DNA from: Cytobacillus sp. IB215665 | GTDB lineage: Bacteria; Bacillota; Bacilli; Bacillales; SM2101 | Assembly: GCF_033963835.1 (NCBI RefSeq) | Contig: NZ_JAXBME010000014.1 | Coordinates: forward strand, 1 to 64,000 | Direction of reading: 5' to 3' | DNA: 64,000 nt | Notes under the pieces: model-generated | The model's input: the letters and a program-made list of their open reading frames with translations, nothing else | What the model was told of the DNA's origin: nothing | The model's database searches: none | Translations under genes and position numbers: made by a program | Shown: piece by piece, positions 8,500-17,897 of the stretch | How positions within the stretch are numbered: position 1 is the stretch's first letter | Layout of the letters: each line of letters starts with the position of its first letter

Positions 8500-9174
8500 T
8501 TAATACTTCTGGACGTGTAATCCCTCTCCTTCTCTCCATTCTGCGTAAAGTATTTCTGAAAACTTTGTTGCACCGTGAACTTGAATTTGCCCTTGAAGCC
8601 ACTTTGTATCGAAGCCAACTTCCTCTAAATTTTCCCAGAGTACTTCCCCATCACTAATTAGAGTATTTGATAGTACAACATTTTCTTTAGATAAATTCAT
8701 ATCATCACGTGTTGGAGCAGCATATTTGGATTTTTTAAGAACGTTAACAGTTCCATCTGTTTCTAGTAATGCGTATTCAACTTCCCGAATAGAGAATGCA
8801 TCCTTTGTTCGTAGAAGGTGTTGTAATTGATTAATATCAAGTTTGTTTTTCTTCAATTCATTATAATTAATTTGTCCCTTGTTAATAACAATTGATGGTT
8901 TACCTTCAAGAAAAGCTCTCGTTCTCTTCCATTTTTGAGTTATCATTTCCATCGTGTAAATTAATAATCCCCAAATCGCAACCGAATAAATTATTTGCCC
9001 TAACCCTGTATTTTCATCGAATAATGCGTTTCCGACTAACTCGCCGAGTACAAGTGCAGATATGAAATCAAAAGTAGTAATTTGTGTGATTTGTGATTTC
9101 CCTAACATTTTTGTGACCAAAAATAACGCAATAAAGCCAAAAAAAATCTCGATTGTTATATGATAATAATCCAT
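8500..9174 (-). CDS. DUF421/YetF-family membrane protein
   Basis: A 224-residue protein of the YetF/YdfS/YkjA type. Three N-terminal membrane helices (about residues 5-25, 34-52 and 60-78) precede two cytoplasmic alpha/beta DUF421 repeats with the conserved start TFDFISALVLGELVGNALF and the later KPSIVINKGQINYNELKK. ATG at 9174 is preferred over GTG at 9183 because AAAGGTG sits at the correct distance. In B. subtilis some members are spore proteins, while others are of unknown function. The gene is convergent with the permease remnant. Confidence 0.85.
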   Translation of the reverse strand: MDYYHITIEIFFGFIALFLVTKMLGKSQITQITTFDFISALVLGELVGNALFDENTGLGQIIYSVAIWGLLIYTMEMITQKWKRTRAFLEGKPSIVINKGQINYNELKKNKLDINQLQHLLRTKDAFSIREVEYALLETDGTVNVLKKSKYAAPTRDDMNLSKENVVLSNTLISDGEVLWENLEEVGFDTKWLQGQIQVHGATKFSEILYAEWREGEGLHVQKY

Positions 9175-9922
9175 GTTATGCACACCTTTATAAATGAATC
9201 AAAAAATATGCTGCTTTTAATTAACTAGGTTTTATGCAATTGCTATTAGTGTAAATGGTTTTTTTATATATTTTGTTACTAACGTGACAATATTAGAGTA
9301 ACAAAAAATGATTTGTTAGCCAGTTGACATTATTTTTTGTAGATAAGTTAATGATTAAGTACGAAAAACAACAATTAATGCGAAAACAGCTTGATAAAAA
9401 AGAAAAATTGTTATTTCTTAAGTACGATACAGCGATACAAAATGACAAGGTTATGTACGAATGATTATTAAGAACGTCGCTTTAGCTATTCCTATAAGTT
9501 CATTATTATGATGTACATCCAGGAATTTTTTATGATCTTTTCAAGTGCTTTATTTTGTAGTAGACGGATAGTAAGGCGCTATTCTTAAGTAAATTATGTA
9601 AAAATGAACAGGGAGATAAAGACTTTATCTGGTTCAAAATGTTTAGGTGTTTATATTTATGTACGAAAATCAATTAGAAAATAGTCTTTATTAAATTTGT
9701 TGCTAATGTACTATGATTAGTCCAAGAAAATGGAATTAGGGGTGATTGTCGTCGATATATTGAAGTAGAGTCATTTGGGTAGGAAAGAGTAGCCTAATTA
9801 TATCCTCATCGTCTAGAATTGCTAAACAAAACTTGTAGAAATAATACAATAACAAAACGAATATATGTTCTTATTGTTATGCTTGTGATAAAATATAAAG
9901 AAAATAAGGAGCAATAAAGACT
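9175..9922. other. Long intergenic region
   Basis: About 750 bases with no supported gene. It contains one good copy of the dispersed repeat at 9357-9392. The rest is AT-rich with many stops in all frames. Confidence 0.5.
9357..9392 (+). repeat. Dispersed intergenic repeat, copy 3 (core)
   Basis: Best match to the core: TACGAAAAACAACAATTAAT followed by GCGAAAACAGC. The flanks are less similar to the long copies. Confidence 0.6.
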
Positions 9923-10398
9923 ATGGATAAAATTGATTGCATTGAGTTAAAACATTTTTCGGATGAATATTTTGAAACCTTATCTTCTTTTAAACTCCCC
10001 GAAGAACAAGTAAAGTTTACTGCATTGCCTAGTAAGGTTTTGGAGGTGACAGAAGGACAACATAGAATTTTGATTGTTAATAATAATGTACCTGTTGGTT
10101 TCTTTTTATTACATTCAACTGAACGAGTAAAGGAGTATTCAGTTAACCGAAAGCTATGTTGTTAACCGCATTATCTGTTGATCATGTGCATCAAGGAAAA
10201 GGTTATGCCAAACAAGGTATGATCGTCTTAAGCGATTTTGTTAAAGCTGAATTTCCTAATTGTAATGAAATAGTTTTAGCAGTCAATCATAAAAATGTTC
10301 CTGCCCAACAGCTCTATGCAACAGTAGGATTTGAAGACACAGGTACAAGAAAAAGCGGTCCAATTGGGGAACAGTTTGTAATGAAATTATCGCTGTAA
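9923..10398 (+). pseudogene. GNAT acetyltransferase broken by a one-base frameshift
   Basis: Two overlapping frames together give one complete GNAT protein of about 157 residues. The first (9923-10165) supplies the N-terminal half, ending ERVKEYSVNRK. The second continues with AMLLTALSVDHVHQGKGYAK, containing the acetyl-CoA loop (Q-G-K-G-YA), and ends near 10398 with VPAQQLYATVGFED. Adding one A to the AAA run near 10150 joins them as NRK-A-MLLTA. Either the gene is inactivated or this is a sequencing error. The substrate is unknown. Confidence 0.75.
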
Positions 10399-10685
10399 TA
10401 TAAAAAATTGGCGTATTTTTGTAATAAATCAAAGAGCTTTTTTTAATGGGTTTATTAATATTGAGAAATTGTATGAATTTATTACCATGTCTATAAAATA
10501 ATAGGTGAAAATTATTTTGATGAAAAATTAGCCAAAAGAGAGAACTTCTTTTTTTAAAGCATTAATGAAAGTTGCATTAGAAGGAACGTAATAAAATTTG
10601 GTTGGTAATAAAACATCAGTAACACCTAACACAAAGACGTAAATGAATGTCAATGAAAATATCGCTATTTTTGAAGACGATAAAT

Positions 10686-10720
10686 AAAAAAGCGCTAATA
10701 ACTATTTTTCGTTATTAGCG
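10686..10720 (-). terminator. Terminator of yjcG-yjcF
   Basis: On the minus strand CGCTAATAAC, an eight-base loop, GTTATTAGCG, then CTTTTTTATTT. It is a strong terminator 26 bases past the yjcF stop. The rest of the gap 10399-10685 shows nothing I can support. Confidence 0.85.
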
Positions 10721-10745
10721 TAATGTACACTGTATTTTATAGACG

Positions 10746-11171
10746 TTATGTTAATTGTTTGACCATTGTAACGTGAGGAATTCCTGCATCCATAAAAACT
10801 TCAGAGACTGTTTCATACCCAAGTTTTTTATAAAATTGTTCCGCGTGGGTTTGAGAATTTAACTTTAATTTATTAATTCCTTGATCAATGGCATATTGTT
10901 CAATTTTGTCCATAATCATTTTCCCACTACCTTTTTTTCGGCTAGTTGAAAGAACACAAATACGCTCTACTTTACCCGTGTTTTCAAGTTGGCGAAAGCG
11001 ACCCGCACCAATTGGCTGATTATGATCATACAAAACAAAGTGTGTTGCTTCATTTTCTAAGTTGTCTATTTCTTCTACTTCAGAAACTTGTTGTTCTTCG
11101 ATAAAGACCTGTCTGCGGACCAATAATGCATCGTTATATTCATCGTTAGTAGTAGCTATTTTTACTTTCAA
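10746..11171 (-). CDS. yjcF: GNAT-family acetyltransferase YjcF
   Basis: A 141-residue acetyltransferase, the same length and place as B. subtilis YjcF. Family features are VRRQVFIEEQQV near the start, GAGRFRQLENTGKVERICV (beta4/beta5), an acetyl-CoA-binding loop in SRKKGSGKMIM, and FYKKLGYETVSEVFMDAGIP at the end. This arrangement is shared with the ElaA-like group. The TTG at 11171 is chosen because GGAAAGGATTG, overlapping the yjcG stop, is its ribosome site. Only four bases separate it from yjcG, so the two are translationally coupled. The acceptor is unknown. Confidence 0.85.
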   Translation of the reverse strand: MKVKIATTNDEYNDALLVRRQVFIEEQQVSEVEEIDNLENEATHFVLYDHNQPIGAGRFRQLENTGKVERICVLSTSRKKGSGKMIMDKIEQYAIDQGINKLKLNSQTHAEQFYKKLGYETVSEVFMDAGIPHVTMVKQLT

Positions 11172-11175
11172 ACAG

Positions 11176-11691
11176 TTAACAATCCTTTCCAAACTGAAAT
11201 GTTTCATAAACAGTCCATTGTCCATTGTCTAATTGATATAATAAATGGAAACGGTCAATTTTTTCTTCGAAATTTACATTTGTCATTTTTAATCTACCAA
11301 AAACGTCAGAATGTTCATCATTCGATAGTTTTTGTCCTATCGTAATATGAGGTACAAATGCATATTCAGGTTCGTCTGCAAATAAGCCAGAATGAAGCAT
11401 ATCATGTAGGTTTAATAATTCGGGTGTAGGGTCAACCTTTAAATAAATGACGTTATTGACAGGTGAAAACGAGCTAAATTTATACACGTGTAGATTAAAC
11501 GGCTGAACTTTTTCAGTTATATCCTTTAATTGTTCAACCATCTCTTTCATATCGTTATCATCTGATTCAAATGACGCTTTAAGTGTAATGTGTGGCGGAA
11601 TAAGTGAATAATTAGGGTCATATCTCTTTCGGTATGAGTTCGCTTTATCCTGAAGTTGTTTTGAAGGGAATAATACAATTCCGTATTTCAT
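11176..11691 (-). CDS. yjcG: 2H phosphoesterase-like protein YjcG
   Basis: 171 residues, the exact length of B. subtilis YjcG. The two HxT motifs of the 2H phosphoesterase/2'-5' RNA ligase-like fold are present: [10 protein letters not shown] near residue 33 and [10 protein letters not shown] near residue 115. The B. subtilis structure has this fold, but no physiological substrate is known to me. It is the first gene of the yjcG-yjcF pair, with a 210-base gap from yjcH. Confidence 0.9.
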   Translation of the reverse strand: MKYGIVLFPSKQLQDKANSYRKRYDPNYSLIPPHITLKASFESDDNDMKEMVEQLKDITEKVQPFNLHVYKFSSFSPVNNVIYLKVDPTPELLNLHDMLHSGLFADEPEYAFVPHITIGQKLSNDEHSDVFGRLKMTNVNFEEKIDRFHLLYQLDNGQWTVYETFQFGKDC

Positions 11692-11901
11692 GATTTCAGC
11701 TCCTTTTCTTAAAGTGGTTTTCTTTAATTATACTCATCTTTTACACATATGTTTGTACATCGGCAGGCTCCGAAACAACCAATTAGAAAAAATGCATCTA
11801 CCTCTTTGACTACATGCTATTAAAATGTTTGAATATAATAATTTCTATTATAGCAAAATAAGTGAAAATTATATATATTAGCTATTTAAAGAATTATCTT
11901 G

Positions 11902-12630
11902 TTACATAGACAGCATCATTTTAAGCGCGCGACTAAGATCAGGTTGCCAATAAGTCCACGTATGGTCGCCATCAAATTCATTATAAAAAATCGGATAGGA
12001 TTTTTTCTTCATTACGTCATGTAATTCTCTGTTCGGTTTTATAAAATCCTTTATTTGTCCATCGGTTGTCTTTACTTCTGTTTCTTGTTTTCCAATTACG
12101 TGATAAAGCTCCAATTGATGAGGAAGTTTGAAATCTTTTACCTTATCAATTACATGGTTGTTCACATATGGGGATTGCATAATGATTTTTCCAAATGTAT
12201 GTGGATATGTTAGTGCAGCTAACAAAGATACAGTTCCACCTAATGAATCACCTAAAAGTATACGCCCCATACCCATATTGAATGTTGGATATTCTTTATC
12301 GATATATGGTGTTAACTCATCTGCTAGAAAGCGTATATATTGCTGGTGTTTTTCTCCATTTGGATGATACTTTTCTTTTCGGTCGTTCACATCTTTATAA
12401 GGTATAGCTACTATAATAGTGTTATCTATTTGTTTTTTAGAGAGTAGATGATCTGCCAATCTGGCAATTTTCCCTAGATTTAAGTAATCCTGGCCATCCT
12501 GTGCGATTAATACGTGATACTTATACAGTGGTGAAAAATTCACAGGTTCATATATGAGAATTTGTACTTCTTCATTAAGGGCTTCACTCATTAAAGTCAC
12601 TTCTTTAATTTTACCTTTCATACCGTTCAT
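11902..12630 (-). CDS. yjcH: Alpha/beta-hydrolase esterase YjcH
   Basis: A 242-residue enzyme of the esterase-D/enterochelin esterase-like group. The nucleophile elbow is LLGDSLGGTVSL, with the Ser in G-D-S-L-G. The likely catalytic His is in DGDHTWTYWQ near the C-terminus. There is no signal peptide, so it is cytoplasmic. AGGAGG lies eight bases before the ATG. It sits upstream of yjcG-yjcF as in B. subtilis. The substrate is not known. Confidence 0.85.
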   Translation of the reverse strand: MNGMKGKIKEVTLMSEALNEEVQILIYEPVNFSPLYKYHVLIAQDGQDYLNLGKIARLADHLLSKKQIDNTIIVAIPYKDVNDRKEKYHPNGEKHQQYIRFLADELTPYIDKEYPTFNMGMGRILLGDSLGGTVSLLAALTYPHTFGKIIMQSPYVNNHVIDKVKDFKLPHQLELYHVIGKQETEVKTTDGQIKDFIKPNRELHDVMKKKSYPIFYNEFDGDHTWTYWQPDLSRALKMMLSM

Positions 12631-12846
12631 GTGATAAACCTCCTACAGCTGTCATAGTACGTTAATATCATCAAATTGTACCATAAACAACGGTATAATG
12701 CTGTTAAAATGATAGGAGGGTGTGAGAGATCATAAATGATAGAATAAAGTTAAGGGAAGTAAAAAGGCAAGCGGAAAGGAACACCATCGATATGCCCACT
12801 TAAATGACATGTGTATGACGGTGTGTAATTGAAGTAGTTGCTGTCA

Positions 12847-13386
12847 TTAATTGGCTTCTTTAAAGCTGGTTGTATTTTGTAAATAGCGATCAATGAGTGA
12901 ATCTAAGTTATTGATTTTTTTTAGCGCCAGCTTTTTCTCAATTGTTCGATAGTGGTGTTCACCATTTGGTTCTTCGTCAGCCTCATCAGCTAATTTTACA
13001 ACCTGTTGTAAGTCATCTGTATTTAGCTTGCCTTCAGGAAGGTAAGAATCTGTGTGTAGCAACACTGCTAATGCAATTTGCTTCGCATTCGTAGGTTTTT
13101 CTCCTAATCGGATTAATAGTTTATGTGCACGTTCGGCTCCTTTGATCGCATGTATATCATTTTGACGATATTGCTCAAAGTCCCATTTGCCGTTTTGATA
13201 CCACTCATAATGGCCGATATCATGTAAGAGTGCTGCTTTTGTAGCTAAATCTACATCAACTTTATACTGTATTGCTAAATGAAAGGCATGGTAGGAGGTG
13301 GAAATTGCATGAGCGACTCCAGAACGATTGAGGTATTTTTGTGCAATCGGATGTGAAAATAGGTCTGTTAAGGTCACTTCTCTCAT
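12847..13386 (-). CDS. HD-domain phosphohydrolase-like protein
   Basis: A 179-residue HD-superfamily protein. Metal-binding residues are visible: the His of GVAHAISTSYHAF, the HD pair of KAALLHDIGHYEW, a downstream His of LLHTDSYLPEG and the Asp of VVKLADEADEE. Such stand-alone HD proteins hydrolyse nucleotides or other phosphoesters, and the substrate cannot be inferred. The start follows GGAGGAG. It is monocistronic, with 216 bases to yjcH. Confidence 0.8.
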   Translation of the reverse strand: MREVTLTDLFSHPIAQKYLNRSGVAHAISTSYHAFHLAIQYKVDVDLATKAALLHDIGHYEWYQNGKWDFEQYRQNDIHAIKGAERAHKLLIRLGEKPTNAKQIALAVLLHTDSYLPEGKLNTDDLQQVVKLADEADEEPNGEHHYRTIEKKLALKKINNLDSLIDRYLQNTTSFKEAN

Positions 13387-13632
13387 AGGTTGCTCTCCTC
13401 CATTCTATTGTAGTTCAATAAAAAAGTGTTTCTTTTTAGAATAACAAAAAAACACGGTGATTGGAATAGTTATTTTGTATTAATTACAAATTTTACGGTA
13501 CTTTCACATTGTTTAGTCGCGTTGCACAATATAGCCACTTATACAACACTTCTATTTTGTTTTTCTTCTTAAACTTTCGTGTTATCGTTCTTAAAATAGA
13601 AGGTTATTCAACAGTTCTAGTTATAATTTTAT

Positions 13633-13750
13633 AGAAAGAAAGATGCCCGGAAACCTAGTTGCATACGTGAATATTTTTTAGTAGAGAAAACAACTTTCTA
13701 TAAGATAACAGCATATTACGAAAAGCAATAATTGATGCGAAAGCAGCCTA
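13633..13750 (+). repeat. Dispersed intergenic repeat, copy 4 (long)
   Basis: A long copy: GAAAGATGCCCGGAAACCTA, then GTTGCATACGTG, a T-rich spacer, then TACGAAAAGCAATAATTGAT and GCGAAAGCAGCC. It lies in the 13387-13814 gap, which has no other supported feature. Confidence 0.6.
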
Positions 13751-13814
13751 TAATTTAAAAGATAAAAGTTGTATATATAAATGATGTTCACCAACTACGA
13801 AACGAGCCTTATTT

Positions 13815-14018
13815 TCATTGTGAAACTGGGATTGCCGATAAAATATTTGCTAAATTAAATGTTCGTTGTTCATGACGTAACAGACAATACGCTTTCACAT
13901 AACTCGGTGTTACTTGTTCAACCCGTAAAATCCTTTGTGTTATTTGACCAGATTTAGACATGTATATGACTTCTATTGGTTGCTTTAGCTCTAAACATCT
14001 TAAAAATAATCGATACAA
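13815..14018 (-). CDS. Small WYL-like protein
   Basis: A 67-residue protein starting at TTG (14018) after AAGGGG. It resembles a minimal WYL-type beta-barrel: IEVIYMSKSGQITQRILRVE followed by VKAYCLLRHEQRTFNLANIL, the usual 'Y...G..r.R.f.l..I' ending. Short stand-alone WYL proteins occur in Bacillus without known function; in larger regulators this fold binds ligands or nucleic acid. It is 101 bases upstream of nothing on its own strand and follows sqhC in the opposite reading order. Confidence 0.6.
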   Translation of the reverse strand: MYRLFLRCLELKQPIEVIYMSKSGQITQRILRVEQVTPSYVKAYCLLRHEQRTFNLANILSAIPVSQ

Positions 14019-14118
14019 GATGTAACAACCCCTTATAGATTAAGATAAAATCTCAAAAAGTTTCTTTTCACATAGGAGAAAAAATACAGAAAATATGTTC
14101 TTTGTTACTTTATTATTG

Positions 14119-15993
14119 TCAATTTTCTGTCAATATATAATTTGACAGTGCTATTAGTGGGAAAATTGTATTGTAGCTATGGTATTGTGTGTAAAATTGA
14201 CCAGGTAATCCGGTGCCAGTAGGGTAGGTGAGTTGCGTAGAAGAATAGTTATTTGTAATTAAAAATTGTATTCCAGTTTGAATCGACCTTTCCATTTTTG
14301 AATCAGAAGTAAGCAATGCATCTAAAGCCCATGCAGTTTGAGAAGGTGTACTAAATTGCAAAGGTACGAAACGTTCGACTTCAGCGCTGCGACAAGACTC
14401 TCCCCATCCACCATCATTATTTTGAATATTTTTCAGCCAACGAATTGCCTTACGTATACAAGGGTGATTTGTTTGGATACCAACTGCCCTCAAACCTGTA
14501 ACAGCAGCCCATGTTCCATAAATGTAACAAATACCCCATTTCCCATACCAAGAGCCATTCTCTTCTTGGTTGTGAATTAACCAATTCACAGCTTCTTTTA
14601 CTTGTGGCTGTTCTTTGTCATAGCCTGCGAAGTTTCCAAGATATTCAAGTGTACGTCCTGTTAAATCAGCTGTTGATGAGTCACGCAATGTAAAATTAGC
14701 GTTTTCGATTGGTAACGTAGCTAACCATTTTTGGTCAACGTTTTTTTCAAATGATGGCCAACCACCATCATTATTTTGCATAGACAGAAGCCACTTCTCC
14801 CCTTTCGATAATGCGACTTGAAAACGATGTTGTGTTTGAGCAGTTGATGTGATAGCTCTTAGTGCTACGGTTGTATCATCAATATCTGGAATAATCGTGT
14901 TAATATCTGAGAAACCCCATCCACCTGGTTCTGCATTAGGATTGTGTACTGCCCAGTCTCCATATTTTTTATGCTGACGGGACAGTAGGTATTCATTAGC
15001 ATGTTGTATCATTGAAACATCTGCACTAACTCCTGCTTTTTGGAGCGCATAACTTAATAAGGCTGTATCCCATACAGTTGAGGGTGAGTTTTGAATATGA
15101 ACTTGGTCGTCAAATTGGCAGTTGAGAGATTTCAACCCTTTAATTGCTTTTTGGATAATCGGTGAATCTTTCGTGTATCCCAATGCTAATAGTGCAAAAA
15201 CCATGACGACAGTTGAGGTAGCATAACTGTACAAAGTTCCATTACTTTCAATTCTGTCTAGTAAAAACTTTTCAGCTTTTTTTAATCCTTGATCATGGAT
15301 ATATAGCGGATAGCTAGCAAGTTTTTTAAGCTGTGTTAAGAACTCATGTGATAGTCTACTTTCTCTAATCCAACTTTGTGTGAATAAAGAAGGAGGCGTG
15401 GTGAATAGATGACTTACATCTGGTGTATGATTAGAGCGAAGTGAAAGGCGTTTGTTTCCACAAATAGCCATAGGAATAAAATGAATACGGGCATAATTAC
15501 TAATTGAATAAACGCTAAGTGGCGAAAGTTTTGGAAGCATTAATATTGACATAGGAATATAAAATGCTGTAGGCCAAGGATATTGGCCACATACAGAGAG
15601 AATAAACTTAGTTGTAAAATGAGCCTTAGTCAACCCACCTTGTGATTTAATGTATCGTTCTGCTTTCTTCATATTTGCATCATTTTTTTTCACAGCTTTT
15701 GAGCATAATAAGGCGAAGTAACATTGAATGGTCGCTGATAAATTTCCATTTTGCTCATCTTCATACAGCTTCCAAGTACCATTTTCACTTTGTATACTCA
15801 ATAATCGATTTGCAAGTTTTGATGTTAATGATTCATCAACTATACCAAGGCAGTGTAACAAAATAATAGTATAACAATCCGTTAATGGAGGACCTTCAAA
15901 GCAAAATCGCCAAGTCCCATCTGTATATTGTATTTCATGGAGGTCATGCACCATAGTTGTAATTTCTTCACGAATTTCTTCGTTTGAAAACAA
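14119..15993 (-). CDS. sqhC: Squalene-hopene cyclase family, sporulenol synthase type
   Basis: A 624-residue terpene cyclase (B. subtilis SqhC is about 630). The catalytic acid motif DIDDTTVAL lies at residues 370-373. QW repeats are clear (QNNDGGWPSF, QEENGSWYGKWG, QNNDGGWGESC, QYTDGTWRFC). In B. subtilis the enzyme cyclises tetraprenyl-beta-curcumene to sporulenol, a C35 terpenoid made in sporulation, at the membrane face. TTG at 15993 is preferred, since AAGGAG ends seven bases before it. The alternative GTG at 16002 overlaps that ribosome site. Squalene as the substrate is the other possibility. Confidence 0.9.
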   Translation of the reverse strand: MFSNEEIREEITTMVHDLHEIQYTDGTWRFCFEGPPLTDCYTIILLHCLGIVDESLTSKLANRLLSIQSENGTWKLYEDEQNGNLSATIQCYFALLCSKAVKKNDANMKKAERYIKSQGGLTKAHFTTKFILSVCGQYPWPTAFYIPMSILMLPKLSPLSVYSISNYARIHFIPMAICGNKRLSLRSNHTPDVSHLFTTPPSLFTQSWIRESRLSHEFLTQLKKLASYPLYIHDQGLKKAEKFLLDRIESNGTLYSYATSTVVMVFALLALGYTKDSPIIQKAIKGLKSLNCQFDDQVHIQNSPSTVWDTALLSYALQKAGVSADVSMIQHANEYLLSRQHKKYGDWAVHNPNAEPGGWGFSDINTIIPDIDDTTVALRAITSTAQTQHRFQVALSKGEKWLLSMQNNDGGWPSFEKNVDQKWLATLPIENANFTLRDSSTADLTGRTLEYLGNFAGYDKEQPQVKEAVNWLIHNQEENGSWYGKWGICYIYGTWAAVTGLRAVGIQTNHPCIRKAIRWLKNIQNNDGGWGESCRSAEVERFVPLQFSTPSQTAWALDALLTSDSKMERSIQTGIQFLITNNYSSTQLTYPTGTGLPGQFYTQYHSYNTIFPLIALSNYILTEN

Positions 15994-16254
15994 AATAATC
16001 ACTCCTTATAAAGTGGTTAGCCTGGGAGAAGGGTTGATCAGCTTTTTAAAACAACCTTCTTACTATATATTCATGTATGCTTGTACATATTGACGTGACA
16101 GGAAAACAATACTATAAAAAAATCATTTTAATACTGAGAATAGATACGTATGAGTAAGAAATGAAAGAAACTGTACGTACATGCATTTTCATACGATCTA
16201 CTTCTATTACAGTTAGTGAGTAATATCAGTCAATAAGTTAGCCTCTTTTCATAA

Positions 16255-16402
16255 ACGTTGTTGCTACAGTTCCTAAAATAGAAGATAAAGATGTTGTTTC
16301 ATTCAACAGTTATCGTTTTATAAAAGAAAGATGCCTGAAAACTAGTTTTATACGTGTTTATTTTTTAATCATTCTATACGAAAACAGCAATCAGTAAAAA
16401 AT
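16255..16402 (+). repeat. Dispersed intergenic repeat, copy 5 (long)
   Basis: GAAAGATGCCTGAAAACTAG followed by TTTTATACGTG, a T-rich spacer and TACGAAAACAGCAATC. The upstream 60 bases (CCTAAAATAGAAG...ATTCAACAGTTAT) also match the DNA before copy 4, so these two copies share a longer unit. The gap 16003-16637 holds no gene I can support. Confidence 0.55.
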
Positions 16403-16637
16403 ATTTACCATCATTAGTTGAGGAGATGATTGTTTGAAATGATCGTAATAGTACAAGGGGGGAGAGTTTTTTATAAACTATGTAGCAAATTGACTTCGAT
16501 TAGAACATTTAATTGAAATTAAGACAAAAAATGTAAAGTTACGGAAAACTGAACTTGTCATTAGGTTTAGGTGTATACGTGTTAGTTCGTTGTAGGATAA
16601 TCAACAGTAAATAATTTTAATTGCGAGGTGGATAAAA

Positions 16638-17372
16638 ATGAAATGGGTTCGTATTTTATGTGGCTTACTAGTATTTGTACTTCTGTTATGTCAATTGGAA
16701 TCCCCTGTATCTGCTCATAATATGTCTAGTGGAAAAATAATAAAATTTTCAAGCGATAGTTATGTTCAAGATAGAATAAAAGTAGCTAATTTACCTGAAG
16801 CTAATGTTACATTGCAAGCGATTAAAGAAGACGAGTGGTTTAAATATTTTCAGCTTACAGTAGGAAAACGAAAAAAAGAGTTTGTACATTGGATGAATGT
16901 CACAGATCATGATTTTCAACCAAAATTGTACTCTATTGATGTAACAAATACAGGTCAGGAGGAAATTATTGTTGTCCTCACGACAGACCGAGACAAAGGT
17001 GTTTATATAAATGAAGCACATGTTTTAGAAAGAACATTAGTTGACAAAACAGATGTAGTAAAAGAAATTTATATAGAGAATCCACGAACCATCGCAGCTC
17101 AAAAAGTTAATATGAAGAGAACGAAGCGAGGAGTAGTTTTAGTAGTAGATGGTAAAAGTACATTCATCCCAAATAATAAGCTAGATTCTAAAGAAGAGTT
17201 ACCCCAACTATCAATGGACCATTTTGTCAAATTTACGATAGAAGACAATACACTTAAGGCTATATTATTAGTAGAAGAAAAACCAAATCACTATTATGGT
17301 AACATTGTCATTACATACGAATATGATAATGGCATCATGAAAGCTGAAAAAGTAGAGCTTCGATTAGGGTAA
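16638..17372 (+). CDS. Secreted protein of unknown function
   Basis: 244 residues with a classical Sec signal (MKWVRILCGLLVFVLLLCQL, cleavage near ESPVSA-HN). The mature part is beta-rich and hydrophilic. There is no lipobox, cell-wall repeat or catalytic motif that I recognise. The core IDVTNTGQEEIIVVLTTDRD resembles secreted Bacillus proteins of unknown function. GAGGTGG precedes the ATG. It stands alone, with long gaps on both sides. Confidence 0.65.
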   Translation: MKWVRILCGLLVFVLLLCQLESPVSAHNMSSGKIIKFSSDSYVQDRIKVANLPEANVTLQAIKEDEWFKYFQLTVGKRKKEFVHWMNVTDHDFQPKLYSIDVTNTGQEEIIVVLTTDRDKGVYINEAHVLERTLVDKTDVVKEIYIENPRTIAAQKVNMKRTKRGVVLVVDGKSTFIPNNKLDSKEELPQLSMDHFVKFTIEDNTLKAILLVEEKPNHYYGNIVITYEYDNGIMKAEKVELRLG

Positions 17373-17821
17373 CAAAAGCGCGTTTTAGATTGGCAATAAA
17401 GATAAAATAAACATCATTTAATTATGTTAAACCTACATGTTTCCAAGGAGATGATACATATAGATAGATGTTGTTATGGTTAAGGAAGGGAAAAATTACA
17501 CAAGAAAAATTTTGTCCAATACATGATTAGATGGATCAATAAATAATGAGAAGTCAGGAAACTTCAAACATTTAACCTATTAGATGGATATTCAGCAAAT
17601 TTATAAATACGTCTAATAGATTAATTTTCTAAGTCATCTGTTGGACATTCAACACTACAATTCACAATCTTAACTATATAATAAATTAGCATTCTGTTCG
17701 AAAAAATTGTTGCTTGATTTTTTGTAAATGTCATTCACATGAAGGAAGAAAAAATGCAGGTTCTTATCTCTGAGCAAGAAAAACAACCTTTAGATACAAT
17801 TTAATACTGAGAAATACAAAT
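17373..17821. other. Intergenic region, no gene seen
   Basis: AT-rich. Around 17575-17630 there are two CTATTAGATGG/GTCTAATAG-like half-matches that could form a weak hairpin. No frame has a ribosome site. Confidence 0.4.
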
Positions 17822-17863
17822 AAAAAAAGAAACTACAATGCAAATGTACTTCGCAAAGTAGTT
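17822..17863 (-). terminator. Terminator of the sulfatase gene
   Basis: On the minus strand AACTAC, a 22-base loop arm, GTAGTT, then TCTTTTTTTATTT. It lies about 35 bases past the sulfatase stop. Confidence 0.65.
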
Positions 17864-17897
17864 GATGTAAACAATCTATTTTGAACACATTGCCAAA

